Shown here in pieces: positions 25,319 through 34,946 of a stretch of DNA of 64,000 nt. Where the stretch lies: positions 1 to 64,000 of the forward strand of contig DUPV01000072.1 of assembly GCA_012838135.1 (NCBI GenBank), read 5' to 3'. Under the pieces are notes generated by a model that saw only the letters and a program-made list of their open reading frames with translations, had not been told where the DNA came from and ran no database searches. The translations under genes and the position numbers were made by a program. Position 1 is the first letter of the stretch. Each line of letters starts with the position of its first letter. The DNA comes from Clostridiaceae bacterium (GTDB lineage Bacteria; Bacillota; Clostridia; Saccharofermentanales; DTU023).

Positions 25319-26569
25319 ATGAGAAAACATATGAAACCAAGATTTTATTTAACTCTTGTAGTTGCTCTGGTACTCTGTCTGGCTATGCTGGCAGGGTGTG
25401 GCGACAAGGGTGCTAAGAAAACTGACTCTACCGAATCAGCAGCACCGGCTGAAAAAGAAACAGAGAAAGCCGATGATAAACAAGCTGAAAAGTCTGATGA
25501 TGCGGCACCAATCAAACTGGGCGGCATTGGACCTATTTCCGGTCCTGCGGCTGTATACGGTATTGCTGTGAAGAACGGTGCCAGCATTGCTGTTGATGAA
25601 ATCAATGCATTGGGCGGTATGCAGTTTGAACTGAAATTTGAAGATGATGAGCATGACGCAGAAAAATCGGTCAATGCATATAACAGTCTGAAGGACTGGG
25701 GTATGCAAATATTGGTTGGTACCGTCACCACCGGACCCTGTCTTGACGTAGCAGCAGAAAGTTACAATGATCGTATCTTCACGCTGACCCCGTCCGCTTC
25801 ATCACCGGAGGTTATCAAGGGCAAAGATAACGTCTACCAAATGTGTTTTAGTGACCTGAACCAAGGTATTGCTTCGGCGCAGTACATTGAAGAGAAAAAA
25901 CTCGCTACAAAAGTCGCTATTATCTACAACAATGCCGATGCGTATTCGACCGGCATTTATGAGAAGTTTATCAGTGAAGCTGAAGTCAGAGATCTTGAAG
26001 TTGTCAGCACTACAACTTTTACGGATGATACGGCAAACGACTTCTCAGTTCAGTTAACGGAAGCGCAAAATGCCGGAGCCGATTTGGTCTTCCTTCCGAT
26101 CTATTACCAACCTTCCTCGCTCATTTTGGCACAGGCCAAAGAGATGGGCTATGAGCCTACATTCTTCGGCGTTGATGGTATGGATGGCATTTTAACGCTG
26201 GAAAACTTCGACACCAAACTGGCTGAAGGTGTCATGCTCCTGACCCCCTTCGTAGCCGATGCAACAGACGATCTAACGGTTGCATTTGTCGAAAAATATG
26301 ATGAACTTTACGGCGAAGTACCAAACCAGTTTGCTGCCGACGGTTATGATTCAGTCTACGCCATTTATGAAGCGCTTAAAGATAGTGATGTCACGGCTGA
26401 GACATCGGCCAGCGATTTGTGCGATCTGCTTATCGGAATATTTAGTGGTGATGATTTTGAATTCAATGGTCTGACCGGTGATAATATGACTTGGTCAGAA
26501 ACGGGTGAAGTTGCTAAGTCCCCGAAGGGTATGATTATAGAGAACGGTGTTTACGTCGGGATGGATTAA
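25319..26569 (+). CDS. livJ: Branched-chain amino acid ABC transporter, substrate-binding lipoprotein
   Basis: Extracellular solute-binding protein, 416 residues. GAAGGAG precedes the ATG. The signal peptide ends in the lipobox LAGC (Cys near 27), so it is lipid-anchored. An acidic and lysine-rich linker (28-65) leads into a Peripla_BP_6 (LivJ/LivK-type) domain that begins IKLGGIGPISGPAAVYG. Typical features follow: LVGTVTTGPCLDVA, TPSASSPEV and AIIYNNADAYSTGIYEKF. It delivers leucine-type amino acids, or another small ligand of this family, to the permeases encoded downstream. A strong hairpin separates it from livH. Confidence 0.92.
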   Translation: MRKHMKPRFYLTLVVALVLCLAMLAGCGDKGAKKTDSTESAAPAEKETEKADDKQAEKSDDAAPIKLGGIGPISGPAAVYGIAVKNGASIAVDEINALGGMQFELKFEDDEHDAEKSVNAYNSLKDWGMQILVGTVTTGPCLDVAAESYNDRIFTLTPSASSPEVIKGKDNVYQMCFSDLNQGIASAQYIEEKKLATKVAIIYNNADAYSTGIYEKFISEAEVRDLEVVSTTTFTDDTANDFSVQLTEAQNAGADLVFLPIYYQPSSLILAQAKEMGYEPTFFGVDGMDGILTLENFDTKLAEGVMLLTPFVADATDDLTVAFVEKYDELYGEVPNQFAADGYDSVYAIYEALKDSDVTAETSASDLCDLLIGIFSGDDFEFNGLTGDNMTWSETGEVAKSPKGMIIENGVYVGMD

Positions 26570-26593
26570 TCAAGCACACATGCACGACAACCT

Positions 26594-26633
26594 GCGTCAA
26601 AAAGGTGATTGCACCTTTTTGGCGCTGTTTTTT
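26594..26633 (+). terminator. Attenuating terminator between livJ and livH
   Basis: A 14-base stem (GCGTCAAAAAGGTG with its complement, one G-T pair) around an ATTG loop, then TGTTTTTT. It lies 24 bases after the livJ stop and 17 before the livH start. Partial termination would yield more binding protein than permease, as is common for such operons. The track start of livH (GTG at 26605) lies inside the stem. Confidence 0.8.
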
Positions 26634-26649
26634 AACGTTAGGATATGTT

Positions 26650-27531
26650 ATGACCTTTTTGAGCTATTTAATCTCAGGCATAAGCCTAGGTAGCATTTAT
26701 GCAATCATTGCCCTCGGATATACGATGGTTTACGGTATTGCCAAGATGCTAAACTTTGCCCACGGCGATGTGATCATGGTCGGTGGTTACATGTCGTTTA
26801 TAGCAATGATCAATTTCGGCTGGCCACCGCTTCTTTCCGTCTTATTTGCAATATTAGTATGTACAGTGCTCGGAATCCTGATTGAGCAGCTGGCTTACAA
26901 ACCGTTACGATCGGCGCCGCCTCTGGCTGTTCTTATCACAGCAATTGGAGTCAGCTATTTTCTACAAAATGCAGCTCTTCTTATATTTTCTGCCAATCCA
27001 AAAAGTTATTCTTCAATCATACCCTTCGATTCGCTGCGTTTATTTAACGGTCAGTTAATTATCTCGGGCACAACCATCGTCACGATTATTGCCTGCATCG
27101 TAATTATTTGGACTTTAAATACTATCGTCAACAAAACAAAGATCGGTAAAGCAATGCGTGCAGTCTCTGAAGACAAAGAAGCCGCACAGCTCATGGGCAT
27201 CAGTGTGAATAAGACGATCTCTGTAACCTTCGCTATCGGCAGCGCACTTGCCGCTGTAGCCGGTGTCTTGCTTTGCTCGGCTTACCCAATTCTCATGCCT
27301 ACAACAGGTGCGATGCCCGGCATTAAAGCTTTTACAGCAGCCGTTTTCGGTGGCATCGGTTCCATTCCCGGCGCTTTTCTGGGTGGTATCTTGCTCGGAA
27401 TTATTGAAATCCTTGGCAAAGCCTATGTTTCAACTCAGTTATCCGACGCAATTGTCTTCGCTGTATTGATCATTATTTTGCTTGTAAAACCAACCGGTCT
27501 CCTCGGTAAAAAAACATTAGTTAAGGTGTAA
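26650..27531 (+). CDS. livH: Branched-chain amino acid ABC transporter, permease LivH
   Basis: Permease of the LivH family, 293 residues from this start. The track start at 26605 lies in the preceding terminator stem; the ATG at 26650 follows TTAGGA and gives the usual opening (FLSYLISGISLGSIYAIIALGYTMVYGI). About eight hydrophobic helices follow. The cytoplasmic loop MRAVSEDKEAAQLMGISVNKTI near 177 is the EAA-like motif that docks onto the ATPases, and the family signature AAVFGGIGSIPGAFLGG lies near 235. It pairs with LivM, which starts two bases after the stop. Confidence 0.93.
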   Translation: MTFLSYLISGISLGSIYAIIALGYTMVYGIAKMLNFAHGDVIMVGGYMSFIAMINFGWPPLLSVLFAILVCTVLGILIEQLAYKPLRSAPPLAVLITAIGVSYFLQNAALLIFSANPKSYSSIIPFDSLRLFNGQLIISGTTIVTIIACIVIIWTLNTIVNKTKIGKAMRAVSEDKEAAQLMGISVNKTISVTFAIGSALAAVAGVLLCSAYPILMPTTGAMPGIKAFTAAVFGGIGSIPGAFLGGILLGIIEILGKAYVSTQLSDAIVFAVLIIILLVKPTGLLGKKTLVKV

Positions 27532-27533
27532 CT

Positions 27534-28604
27534 ATGAGAGGTTTACGTTTACGATCCAACATTGATAACTTGTTAACATACGGTCTCGTCATCGTCGCAT
27601 ATATTGTTATGCGCCTCCTGATCGCCGGTGGCAACATCTCTTCTGCCCTGCAAGGTCAGCTCGTCCCGATTACTGCTTACATTGTCATGGCTGTCTCATT
27701 AAATCTGACCGTCGGTGTGCTCGGCGAATTGAGTCTCGGTCATGCCGGTTTTATGAGTGTAGGTGCCTTTAGCGGTGTCATTACCGCAACTTTATTGACC
27801 GACACGATACCGACGACGTGGCTGCGCCTTGCTTTGGCCATGCTTGTCGGCAGTTTGATCGCCGCGATATTCGGATTTCTTATCGGTATCCCTGTTCTGC
27901 GACTGCAAGGCGACTATCTTGCAATTGTCACCCTTGCTTTCGGTGAGATTATCAAGAATGTGATGAACACCATCTACCTCGGTTATGACAAAAACGGTAT
28001 CCGAATCAGTATGGAAAGTGCGAATGCACTTAAACTGGATGAAGGCGGCAAAGTTATTTTGAACGGTCCCATGGGCGCAATCGGCATTACGAAGCTATCT
28101 TCGTTCAACGCCGGCTTTGTCCTGATCTTGATTACTTTATTTATCGTTCTGAACCTGATCAATAGTAAATCGGGACGTGCAATCAAGGCAGTCAGAGATG
28201 ACAAGATCGCTGCCGAGTCTGTCGGCATTTCTGTCTGGCGCTATCGCATGATGGCCTTTGTCACCTCGGCAACGCTCGCCGGTGCAGCTGGTGCCTTATA
28301 TGCTCTCAACTACACCACCGTTGTCGCTCGTAAATTTGACTTTAATACGTCCATTCTAATTCTGGTTTTTGTCGTTTTAGGCGGCATGGGCAATATCCGC
28401 GGGTCGATCATTGCGGCAACAGTCTTGACCGTTTTGCCGGAGGTATTGCGAGCTTTTAATGAAGTACGTATGCTCGTTTACGCAATCATTTTAATCCTGG
28501 TCATGTTGGTCAGGAATAACGTAACTCTTCGCCAACTTTTCCAAAAAATTGGCATAAAGCGAAGAAACTCTCTGGCAAATAACAAGGAAGGAGACGATGC
28601 ATGA
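27534..28604 (+). CDS. livM: Branched-chain amino acid ABC transporter, permease LivM
   Basis: Second permease, 356 residues with about ten hydrophobic segments. Family features are LSLGHAGFMSVGAFSGV near 64, IPVLRLQGDYLAIVTLAFGEI near 121, the coupling loop AIKAVRDDKIAAESVGISVWRYR near 218 and VLGGMGNIRGSIIAA near 282. It ends in a positively charged tail. The stop overlaps the livG start by four bases (ATGA). Confidence 0.93.
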   Translation: MRGLRLRSNIDNLLTYGLVIVAYIVMRLLIAGGNISSALQGQLVPITAYIVMAVSLNLTVGVLGELSLGHAGFMSVGAFSGVITATLLTDTIPTTWLRLALAMLVGSLIAAIFGFLIGIPVLRLQGDYLAIVTLAFGEIIKNVMNTIYLGYDKNGIRISMESANALKLDEGGKVILNGPMGAIGITKLSSFNAGFVLILITLFIVLNLINSKSGRAIKAVRDDKIAAESVGISVWRYRMMAFVTSATLAGAAGALYALNYTTVVARKFDFNTSILILVFVVLGGMGNIRGSIIAATVLTVLPEVLRAFNEVRMLVYAIILILVMLVRNNVTLRQLFQKIGIKRRNSLANNKEGDDA

Positions 28605-29488
28605 ACAGCGAAATAAAAAAGACAAAAATGGTACCATTGCCGAGTCAATCCATAATCCCGGAGCGTGACATAGCGCAAAAACCGATTCTTGAAGTCAGTC
28701 GACTTGGCATTAATTTCGGCGGTCTTGCGGCTGTAGAAGATTTTAACATTGCCGTCGGTCCCACCGAAATTTGTGGCATAATCGGTCCGAACGGTGCCGG
28801 TAAAACAACCATTTTTAACCTGCTCACAAAAGTCTACCAACCGACGAGCGGCGCGATCTTGCTTGATGGCCAAGATACATCCAACATGAATACGGTGCAG
28901 ATTAATCAGGCGGGTATCGCACGAACTTTTCAAAACATCCGGCTCTTTCCTTCTTTGTCGGTTGAAGATAATGTCAAAATCGGCTTACACAATCAAATCG
29001 GCTATAATATGGTCAGTGGCATCTTCCGCCTTCCTGCTTTCTTTTCAGGTGAACGCCGTGCAAGGAAGCGTGTGATGGAGCTACTTGATATCTTCGATAT
29101 GACGCATCTCGCATCTCACCGTGCCGGTTCTCTGCCCTACGGCGCACAACGCCGTCTCGAATTAATTCGTGCACTTGCTACTAACCCGAAACTGCTCTTA
29201 TTGGACGAACCGGCTGCCGGTATGAATCCTTCTGAGACGGAAGAACTGATGAGTAACATCGAAAAAATTCGTGACAGCTTTCAGATCGCAATTATGCTGA
29301 TCGAGCATGACATGCGACTTGTCATGGGTATCTGCGAAGGCATTGCTGTGATCAATTACGGTAAAATTATCGCTAAGGGCACACCGGAGGAAATTCAAAA
29401 AAATCCACTTGTGATTGAAGCGTACCTCGGCAAAAAGAAAGGGAAAATCCATGTTAAACGTGACCGGGATCCAGGTCTTTTACAGTAA
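28601..29488 (+). CDS. livG: Branched-chain amino acid ABC transporter, ATPase LivG
   Basis: ABC ATPase of 295 residues; AAGGAAGGAG precedes the ATG. A 30-residue N-terminal extension comes before the domain, which begins ILEVSRLGINFGGLAAVEDF. Walker A is GPNGAGKTT near 63. The Q-loop is FQNIRLFPSLSV. The signature is degenerate (PYGAQRRLEL), as is common in LivG, and Walker B is LLLLDEPAAGMNPSE. It forms the heterodimeric motor with LivF, whose start lies 38 bases inside livG. Confidence 0.92.
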   Translation: MNSEIKKTKMVPLPSQSIIPERDIAQKPILEVSRLGINFGGLAAVEDFNIAVGPTEICGIIGPNGAGKTTIFNLLTKVYQPTSGAILLDGQDTSNMNTVQINQAGIARTFQNIRLFPSLSVEDNVKIGLHNQIGYNMVSGIFRLPAFFSGERRARKRVMELLDIFDMTHLASHRAGSLPYGAQRRLELIRALATNPKLLLLDEPAAGMNPSETEELMSNIEKIRDSFQIAIMLIEHDMRLVMGICEGIAVINYGKIIAKGTPEEIQKNPLVIEAYLGKKKGKIHVKRDRDPGLLQ

Positions 29489-30152
29489 TATTCATGCCAT
29501 CAAGGACGTAAGTTTTTATGTTGAGGAAGGTGAAATAGTCACCTTAATCGGTGCAAATGGCGCCGGCAAGTCCACAATCTTGAAAACAATATCCGGCTTA
29601 ATTCGACCTGTTGCCGGTACAATCGAGTTTTTAGATCAAAGTATTGTCAACCTGGCCTCACATAAAATCGTACACAAAGGCCTGGTGCATTGTCCTGAAG
29701 GACGCCGTCTCTTCTTACAGATGAGCGTGGAAGAAAACCTCGAAATGGGTGCGTATACGCGTGAAGACCTCGACCTTGATGCAGAAATAGCCGATGTCTA
29801 CCAACGTTTTCCCCGCCTTAAAGAACGCCGCAAGCAGTTAGCAGGCTCGCTTTCAGGTGGCGAACAACAAATGTTGGCAATAGGCCGTGCGATGATGGCA
29901 AAACCTTCACTGCTTATGCTCGATGAACCATCGATGGGTCTTGCACCTATCCTCGTTGAACAGATTTTCGAGCTGATCGGCGGACTAAACAAGGCCGGCA
30001 CAACAATTCTTCTTGTCGAACAAAACGCACAAATGGCGCTTTCAATCGCAGATCGTGGGTACGTTCTGGAAACAGGTTCGATCGTAACAACGGGAAAATG
30101 TATCGATCTTCTAAATGACGAACGAGTAAAAAATGCGTATCTCGGCGGTTAA
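29451..30152 (+). CDS. livF: Branched-chain amino acid ABC transporter, ATPase LivF
   Basis: ABC ATPase of 233 residues. The track begins at 29415, but the ATG at 29451 follows AAAGGGA and gives the normal LivF start (LNVTGIQVFYSNIHAIKDVSF). Walker A is GANGAGKST near 36, the signature LSGGEQQMLAIGRAMM near 137 and Walker B LLMLDEPSMGLAP. The family motif HCPEGRRLFLQMSVEENL is present. It is the last gene of livJHMGF. No clear terminator follows on the plus strand; the hairpin at 30214-30231 fits the opposite strand better. Confidence 0.93.
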   Translation: MLNVTGIQVFYSNIHAIKDVSFYVEEGEIVTLIGANGAGKSTILKTISGLIRPVAGTIEFLDQSIVNLASHKIVHKGLVHCPEGRRLFLQMSVEENLEMGAYTREDLDLDAEIADVYQRFPRLKERRKQLAGSLSGGEQQMLAIGRAMMAKPSLLMLDEPSMGLAPILVEQIFELIGGLNKAGTTILLVEQNAQMALSIADRGYVLETGSIVTTGKCIDLLNDERVKNAYLGG

Positions 30153-30207
30153 ACCAAAGAATGCCCTAAATGTCATAAAAGGATACAATCCAAGTTTTCA
30201 GCACTCT

Positions 30208-30231
30208 AAAAGAGCCGCTGTTTACAGCGGC
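30208..30231 (-). terminator. Terminator of the 30252-31043 gene
   Basis: GCCGCTG-TAAA-CAGCGGC stem on the minus strand, followed by TCTTTTAG. It lies 20 bases after the stop of the minus-strand gene. On the plus strand the stem is followed by CCCC, so it would serve livF poorly. Confidence 0.65.
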
Positions 30232-30251
30232 CCCGGGAACTACCTGCTGAC

Positions 30252-31043
30252 TTACATACCCCGATAGAAGCGGTAGTCGTTCTTTTCGATTTCGTCCATG
30301 GAAGGCATTGGGAAAAACTTTTGCTTCTCTTGATCAGCTACCATGAAGCCATGGCGAATCTTACGGTAGGATTCCTTGGTGAAGGCAGTATCAAGGGTGA
30401 TACCCTTGATGAACTTGTTATTTCGCCTGCGCAAGTCAAGAATGGCATCTCGCAACTTTGAGGGATGGACACCTTCCAAAGGAGATGGCAGGAGGGGATT
30501 TGTCTCAAATTTGAAAAGAAATGCATCGATGTCCAGGTCTACCTGCAAATATAGCAGTCGCGGCACGCTGATGGTATTTTCCGGATTGGTAAACCACAGG
30601 CCGAAATCCCGCAGGTTGAATTTGGCAAGGGTCAGCATGCTAAGGGGGGTCAGTTCCGCATAGACACGCGGGTTGTGGTCGTCCCCAGCCGGGACGTATT
30701 CCCCCGCCGGCAAGGGATAGCAGGTACCGTCAGAGTTGGCGATGTAAAGAGTCTGGATGGCATCAATGTCAATATGCTCCAGCACTCGATAGCTGGAAAT
30801 GTATGTGGTAGCCTTAGGCCGCCCGTCTTCGTGGGGCTTAAGCTGTTCGAGGGCATCATCAATCTGAAAATAAGGATGGCGGTAGTTAATGTCAATTTCG
30901 GCAAAAATCAGCTTGCCCGAATAGAAGGAAGCAGAACCATAGTTGTAGCGGAAGCCAAAGTCATTTGGCGTGAGTTGGCTCAGTACCAGGGCGGAGTTCG
31001 GGTAGCAGATCATGTAAAGATGTGGTTGTAGTTGGTTTGTCAT
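30252..31043 (-). CDS. Protein of unknown function (263 aa)
   Basis: I do not recognise the family. The track starts at a TTG (31058); the ATG at 31043 has GGAGG eight bases upstream and is the better start. No signal peptide or membrane segment is visible, so the protein should be cytoplasmic. It is rich in aromatic residues and proline (YMICYPNSAL, DINYRHPYFQID, FGLWFTNPE), with a basic stretch LRDAILDLRRRNNKFIKG near 200, and ends FYRGM. The gene follows hppA at six bases on the same strand, within the same GC-rich block, so the two are probably cotranscribed. Base composition (about 57% GC in a sampled 60 bases) differs from most of the window. Confidence 0.75.
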   Translation of the reverse strand: MTNQLQPHLYMICYPNSALVLSQLTPNDFGFRYNYGSASFYSGKLIFAEIDINYRHPYFQIDDALEQLKPHEDGRPKATTYISSYRVLEHIDIDAIQTLYIANSDGTCYPLPAGEYVPAGDDHNPRVYAELTPLSMLTLAKFNLRDFGLWFTNPENTISVPRLLYLQVDLDIDAFLFKFETNPLLPSPLEGVHPSKLRDAILDLRRRNNKFIKGITLDTAFTKESYRKIRHGFMVADQEKQKFFPMPSMDEIEKNDYRFYRGM

Positions 31044-31048
31044 TGTTT

Positions 31049-33112
31049 TTACCTCCAATAGGCTTGCAGCATCGGCGCTATCACCAGTGCTACCATGGAC
31101 ATGAGTTTAATTAGGATGTTAAGTGCAGGCCCGGCAGTATCCTTAAAGGGATCTCCCACGGTGTCCCCTACTACAGCGGCTTTGTAGGCCTCAGTACCCC
31201 GACTGCCTTCCTCGGTTTCTGCCATTTTTTTTGCGTTGTCCCAAGCACCACCCGCATTTGACATGAAAATGGCTAGCCCCACCCCCGTGATGGTCACGCC
31301 GATTAAAAGGCCAAGCAACATCTGAGCGCCCCCCAAGAATCCCACCAAGACAGGTGAAATCAATGCCACCAGACCTGGGGGCAGCATCTCCTTCAACGCC
31401 GACTGAGTGGAGATGTCAATACAACGGCGGTAGTCAGGCTCTTGGGTACCGGCCAAGATACCGGGCATTTCCCGAAACTGGCGGCGGACTTCTGCAATCA
31501 TCTGATAGGCAGCTTTGCCCACAGCATTCATGGTAAGGGACGAGAACAGGAAGGGTATCACCGAACCTGTCAGAATGCCCACCAGCACATTGGTGTTGGT
31601 TATATCCACCGTGCCAATCCCCGCCTGATTATTAAAAGAAGAGAAGAGAATAATAGCAGTCAGCGCCGCTGAACCAATCGCGAAGCCTTTGCCGATGGCG
31701 GCGGTGGTATTACCTACCGCATCCAAGGAGTCTGTGATTTGGCGTACAGACGGGGGCAATTCTGCCATTTCGGCCAAGCCCCCGGCGTTATCAGCAATAG
31801 GACCATAAGCGTCCACAGCCAGCTGGATACCAAGTGTCACCAGCATCCCCACTGCGGCGATGCCCACGCCATAAAGTCCAACCAAAAGGTAACTGCCAAG
31901 GATACCTGCAGCGATAATCAGCACTGTGGGAAAAGTACTACGCATGCCCACGCCAATGCCCGTGATGATGGTAGTGGCAGGCCCGGTTTCAGAAGATCTG
32001 AGAATAGACAACACAGGCTTTTTCTCGGTACCCGTGTAGTATTCAGTGACCTGACCAATGATAACACCTGCGACAAGGCCAATAACGGTAGCGCCAAAGA
32101 TATGGTATACGCCAATATTCTCATAGGTTTCATTACCAATGAGTACCTTCATCAAGATGAACACAAGCACTGTGGCAGCACCTGCCGCACCAAAAGTGCC
32201 GGTGTTGAGAGCCTTTTGCGGATCACTGCCGGGCTTGGTGCGCACTACAAGTGTACCCGCGATGGAAGCTACCACTCCCACTGCTGCCACTAAAAGGGGT
32301 AACAACATTAACTTGATTTTAAGTTCAGAATGAGCAGGCAAATTCAATCCCAATATCATGGCGCCCACAATAGAACCTACGAAGGATTCAAACAGGTCAG
32401 CACCCATGCCGGCCACATCGCCCACATTATCACCTACATTGTCGGCAATAGTAGCGGGGTTACGGTGGTCATCCTCAGGTATGCCGGCTTCTACCTTGCC
32501 CACCAGGTCAGCACCCACATCGGCGGCTTTCGTGAAAATGCCGCCACCTACCCGTGAGAAGAGTGCTGTAGAAGAAGCTCCTAGAGAGAAGGCAGTACCC
32601 AGTGGCAGGATCACCGTGTTCAAGGTAACTTCATCGGCACCGTATGCCCTGATCCCAAAGAAAATCACCAGAAAAAGACCGACCAGAGCCAAGCCCACCA
32701 CGCTCATACCCATAACAGAACCGCCGGAGAAAGCTATCTGGAGAGCATCGTTAAGTCCCTTATCGTTGGCGGCCTGAGCCGTACGAGAGTTGGCGGCAGT
32801 AGCTACCCGCATGCCGATGAAACCGGCCAGGGCAGAAGTTATTGCCCCAAGCAGGAAGGCCACGCCTTGGAAACGCAGGGCACCTTGGTTACCGATAGTC
32901 AGAAAAGCGGTTATCAGCAGGATGAAAGGTGTTAACACCTTATACTCCCGCGAGAGAAAGGCCATGGCGCCCTCCGCAATATACCCACCGATTTTTTTAA
33001 GCGTCGGGTTGTTAACTTCCTGGCGATAGATCCACCTGGTTTTACCAAAGGCAAACACTAGTGCGAACAGCCCACCCCCAAGAACAATATACAAAGCAAG
33101 TGAAATCACCAT
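31049..33112 (-). CDS. hppA: Membrane-bound pyrophosphatase, cation pump HppA
   Basis: Pyrophosphate-energised H+ or Na+ pump, 687 residues with about 16 hydrophobic helices. The track starts at a TTG (33151); the ATG at 33112 follows AAAGGGG. The catalytic signature is complete: [25 protein letters not shown] near 205, [19 protein letters not shown] near 225 and the C-terminal [14 protein letters not shown]. The segment [10 protein letters not shown] carries Ala where K+-independent enzymes carry Lys, so it belongs to the K+-dependent class. Whether it pumps Na+ or H+ cannot be told safely by eye. It recovers energy from biosynthetic pyrophosphate. The gene is clearly richer in GC (about 58-60% in sampled blocks) than its neighbours, a sign of possible transfer. 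Confidence 0.96.
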   Translation of the reverse strand: MVISLALYIVLGGGLFALVFAFGKTRWIYRQEVNNPTLKKIGGYIAEGAMAFLSREYKVLTPFILLITAFLTIGNQGALRFQGVAFLLGAITSALAGFIGMRVATAANSRTAQAANDKGLNDALQIAFSGGSVMGMSVVGLALVGLFLVIFFGIRAYGADEVTLNTVILPLGTAFSLGASSTALFSRVGGGIFTKAADVGADLVGKVEAGIPEDDHRNPATIADNVGDNVGDVAGMGADLFESFVGSIVGAMILGLNLPAHSELKIKLMLLPLLVAAVGVVASIAGTLVVRTKPGSDPQKALNTGTFGAAGAATVLVFILMKVLIGNETYENIGVYHIFGATVIGLVAGVIIGQVTEYYTGTEKKPVLSILRSSETGPATTIITGIGVGMRSTFPTVLIIAAGILGSYLLVGLYGVGIAAVGMLVTLGIQLAVDAYGPIADNAGGLAEMAELPPSVRQITDSLDAVGNTTAAIGKGFAIGSAALTAIILFSSFNNQAGIGTVDITNTNVLVGILTGSVIPFLFSSLTMNAVGKAAYQMIAEVRRQFREMPGILAGTQEPDYRRCIDISTQSALKEMLPPGLVALISPVLVGFLGGAQMLLGLLIGVTITGVGLAIFMSNAGGAWDNAKKMAETEEGSRGTEAYKAAVVGDTVGDPFKDTAGPALNILIKLMSMVALVIAPMLQAYWR

Positions 33113-33330
33113 ACTATCCCCTTTCAAAGTTACAGTCGTGTATTTTTTCAACTAAATCTATTCTAATCTATTAAAAGAGTATATAGCAAGTAAAAGCGTA
33201 CTTGATAATGAAAGACAAATGGCGTCAAATTTGTTCTTACTAGTACACCATATATTTTACATGGATTATATCTTTTTTAAAATTTCATTCTGTATAATGA
33301 TCCTGTCTAATGGCTGAGAGGAGATCAATA

Positions 33331-33966
33331 ATGCAAAAGTTGACAAAAAGTCCGGCGGTAATAGCGCCACCGGCAATTATCCTGTTTGGTTTTCTGGTAG
33401 CATTGACAGCGAACACCTTCATCGGAGCTTGGGCTTTTATTCCGCTTGCACTGGTATATTGGCTGTCCATCATCTGTGTGGTCAAACCGGACAGAACTAA
33501 CCTTTCCAAATTGCTGAAAAAACCTCAAGGCAGTTTGGTGTGGCAGTTTTTGCCTTATTTTCCGGCACTGTTCACCTTAGTGGCATTTGTATGGGGTCTG
33601 CGGGTAATCACGATAACACCATTACTCACAGTGTTGTCTATAATCTTTATTCTCGTTAATCCAGTGATGGAGGAATTGTTCTGGCGGGGTTGGCTACTAA
33701 CTCACCTGCCTTGGGGGCAGGCTGCTAACATCACTTATTCCACCCTGATGTTCACGATAAGTCACTATTTGATGTGGGGTGTTTTTTCTCTTACCATCAG
33801 AAGTAGCATGATGCTTATGCCGCTTATCATCATGGGAGTGATCTGGTCAATAGCTTTCCTTAAATCAGCCAGCCTGCGCCACTGCATCATCGCCCATGCA
33901 TTGGTTGACACTTTTAACTTGTCGATATGGGTGTTCCTAAACTTATATATCCCTCCGGTAGTATGA
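33331..33966 (+). CDS. CPBP-family intramembrane metalloprotease
   Basis: Membrane protein of 211 residues with about six to seven helices. The track starts at 33310; the ATG at 33331 follows GAGGAGATC and is preferred. CPBP/Abi motifs are present: EELFWRGWL near 116, a second His in FTISHYLMWG near 145 and AHALVDTFNL near 188. A candidate -10 (TATAAT) lies about 30 bases upstream. CPBP proteases process or degrade membrane-associated peptides; several protect against bacteriocins. It stands alone between hppA (divergent) and the TetR operon, so the context gives no target. It is unrelated in layout to the XRE-CPBP fusion at 22.9 kb. Confidence 0.82.
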   Translation: MQKLTKSPAVIAPPAIILFGFLVALTANTFIGAWAFIPLALVYWLSIICVVKPDRTNLSKLLKKPQGSLVWQFLPYFPALFTLVAFVWGLRVITITPLLTVLSIIFILVNPVMEELFWRGWLLTHLPWGQAANITYSTLMFTISHYLMWGVFSLTIRSSMMLMPLIIMGVIWSIAFLKSASLRHCIIAHALVDTFNLSIWVFLNLYIPPVV

Positions 33967-34160
33967 TTCTAAAGATGAAATTATTTATATTTGAGACATA
34001 GCTGTCCTTTTGTTTTAGGTAATATGATGTTTCTCTTCATCGAAACGCATGGAGTTAATTTCACAACATTCACTCCCAATTTCTTCCGCCAAAAATAAGA
34101 CGATACATACGAACAACCTTTTTATTTTCAACAATTTTTAAAATAAGAGATAGTTTTTAA

Positions 34161-34189
34161 TTGACAATTCAGACAGCATATATCATAAT
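34161..34189 (+). promoter_or_regulatory. Promoter of the TetR/efflux operon
   Basis: A perfect TTGACA (34161-34166), 17-base spacer and CATAAT (34184-34189). The operator-like palindrome begins five bases after the -10 box. Confidence 0.7.
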
Positions 34190-34193
34190 GTTC

Positions 34194-34212
34194 TCGACAG
34201 GCTGCCGGTCGA
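34194..34212. promoter_or_regulatory. Palindromic operator candidate for the TetR regulator
   Basis: TCGAC-A-GGC-T-GCC-G-GTCGA: a 19-base palindrome over the expected transcription start, just downstream of the -10 box. Arm length and spacing suit a TetR-family dimer. Its position predicts autorepression of the regulator and the three transport genes. Confidence 0.6.
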
Positions 34213-34325
34213 ATTGTAAAAAATAATTGAGAAATGATTAAACGGCAAGTCTGAATAATTGGGCAGCAAGTTAAGAAGTAATTGAACAACAAAACAGAAG
34301 CAATCAGAGTTATGGTGGTGAAATT

Positions 34326-34946
34326 GTGGATAATAGAAAAGCAGAAATTTTAGATGTTACAAGAAAACTAATCAACGAGAAGGGATTAAGCAACACTTCT
34401 ACCAACGACATTGCTCGCACAGTGGGCATTTCCAGAGGAACCTTATATCATCATTTTGAATCTAAAGAAGCCATTTTAGATGCGCTTGTTGAACAAACAA
34501 GTGCCGACATTTATCAACGTGCAAGAGAAATTGCAGAGGACAAATCTATTCCGGTTGTTGAACGAATACTAAAAACAATCTTGGCGCTCAATGTCGAAAG
34601 CAGTCCCGACCATATCATCTTGGAACATTTGAACAGCCCGAATAACATTTTACTTCATCAAAAAGTTCAAAAGGAAATGCTGCTGACGCTTCCGGGCATC
34701 CTTGCCAAAATAATCGAAGACGGCAATCAAGAAGGCATTTTTAATACAAAATATCCTTATGAATGTATGGAAGTTTTGGTTGCTTATGTATCGACGATTT
34801 TTGATGGTGATTTTATTGAAATGAGCGATATGGAAAGGGTGAATAGGCTGATTGCCCTCCTTTGTAATGTGGAACGTATGCTTGGTGCAGCAGAGGGGAC
34901 ATTTCATGTTTTTGTGGAGGCTATTGCTCATGGAAACAAAACCTGA
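34326..34946 (+). CDS. TetR/AcrR-family transcriptional regulator
   Basis: Regulator of 206 residues with a GTG start; a GGTGGTG stretch lies upstream. The N-terminal TetR helix-turn-helix is typical: ILDVTRKLINEKGLSNTSTNDIARTVGISRGTLYHHFESKEAIL (about 8-50). The C-terminal ligand domain is helical and not assignable to a known ligand. It overlaps the MFS gene by 17 bases. As the first gene behind an operator-like palindrome it probably represses its own operon of exporters until a drug or peptide binds. Confidence 0.9.
   Translation: MDNRKAEILDVTRKLINEKGLSNTSTNDIARTVGISRGTLYHHFESKEAILDALVEQTSADIYQRAREIAEDKSIPVVERILKTILALNVESSPDHIILEHLNSPNNILLHQKVQKEMLLTLPGILAKIIEDGNQEGIFNTKYPYECMEVLVAYVSTIFDGDFIEMSDMERVNRLIALLCNVERMLGAAEGTFHVFVEAIAHGNKT

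Larger units (their letters stand above)
33967..34325. other. Intergenic region upstream of the TetR gene
   Basis: About 360 AT-rich bases. The first half (33967-34150) has nothing I recognise. The second half holds a good promoter and a palindromic operator candidate, listed separately, followed by a 110-base leader to the GTG start. Confidence 0.5.

Noticed and set aside
31739-32293. 184-residue plus-strand ORF within hppA
   Set aside because: Antisense shadow in a GC-rich gene; biased His/Cys composition and no ribosome site.
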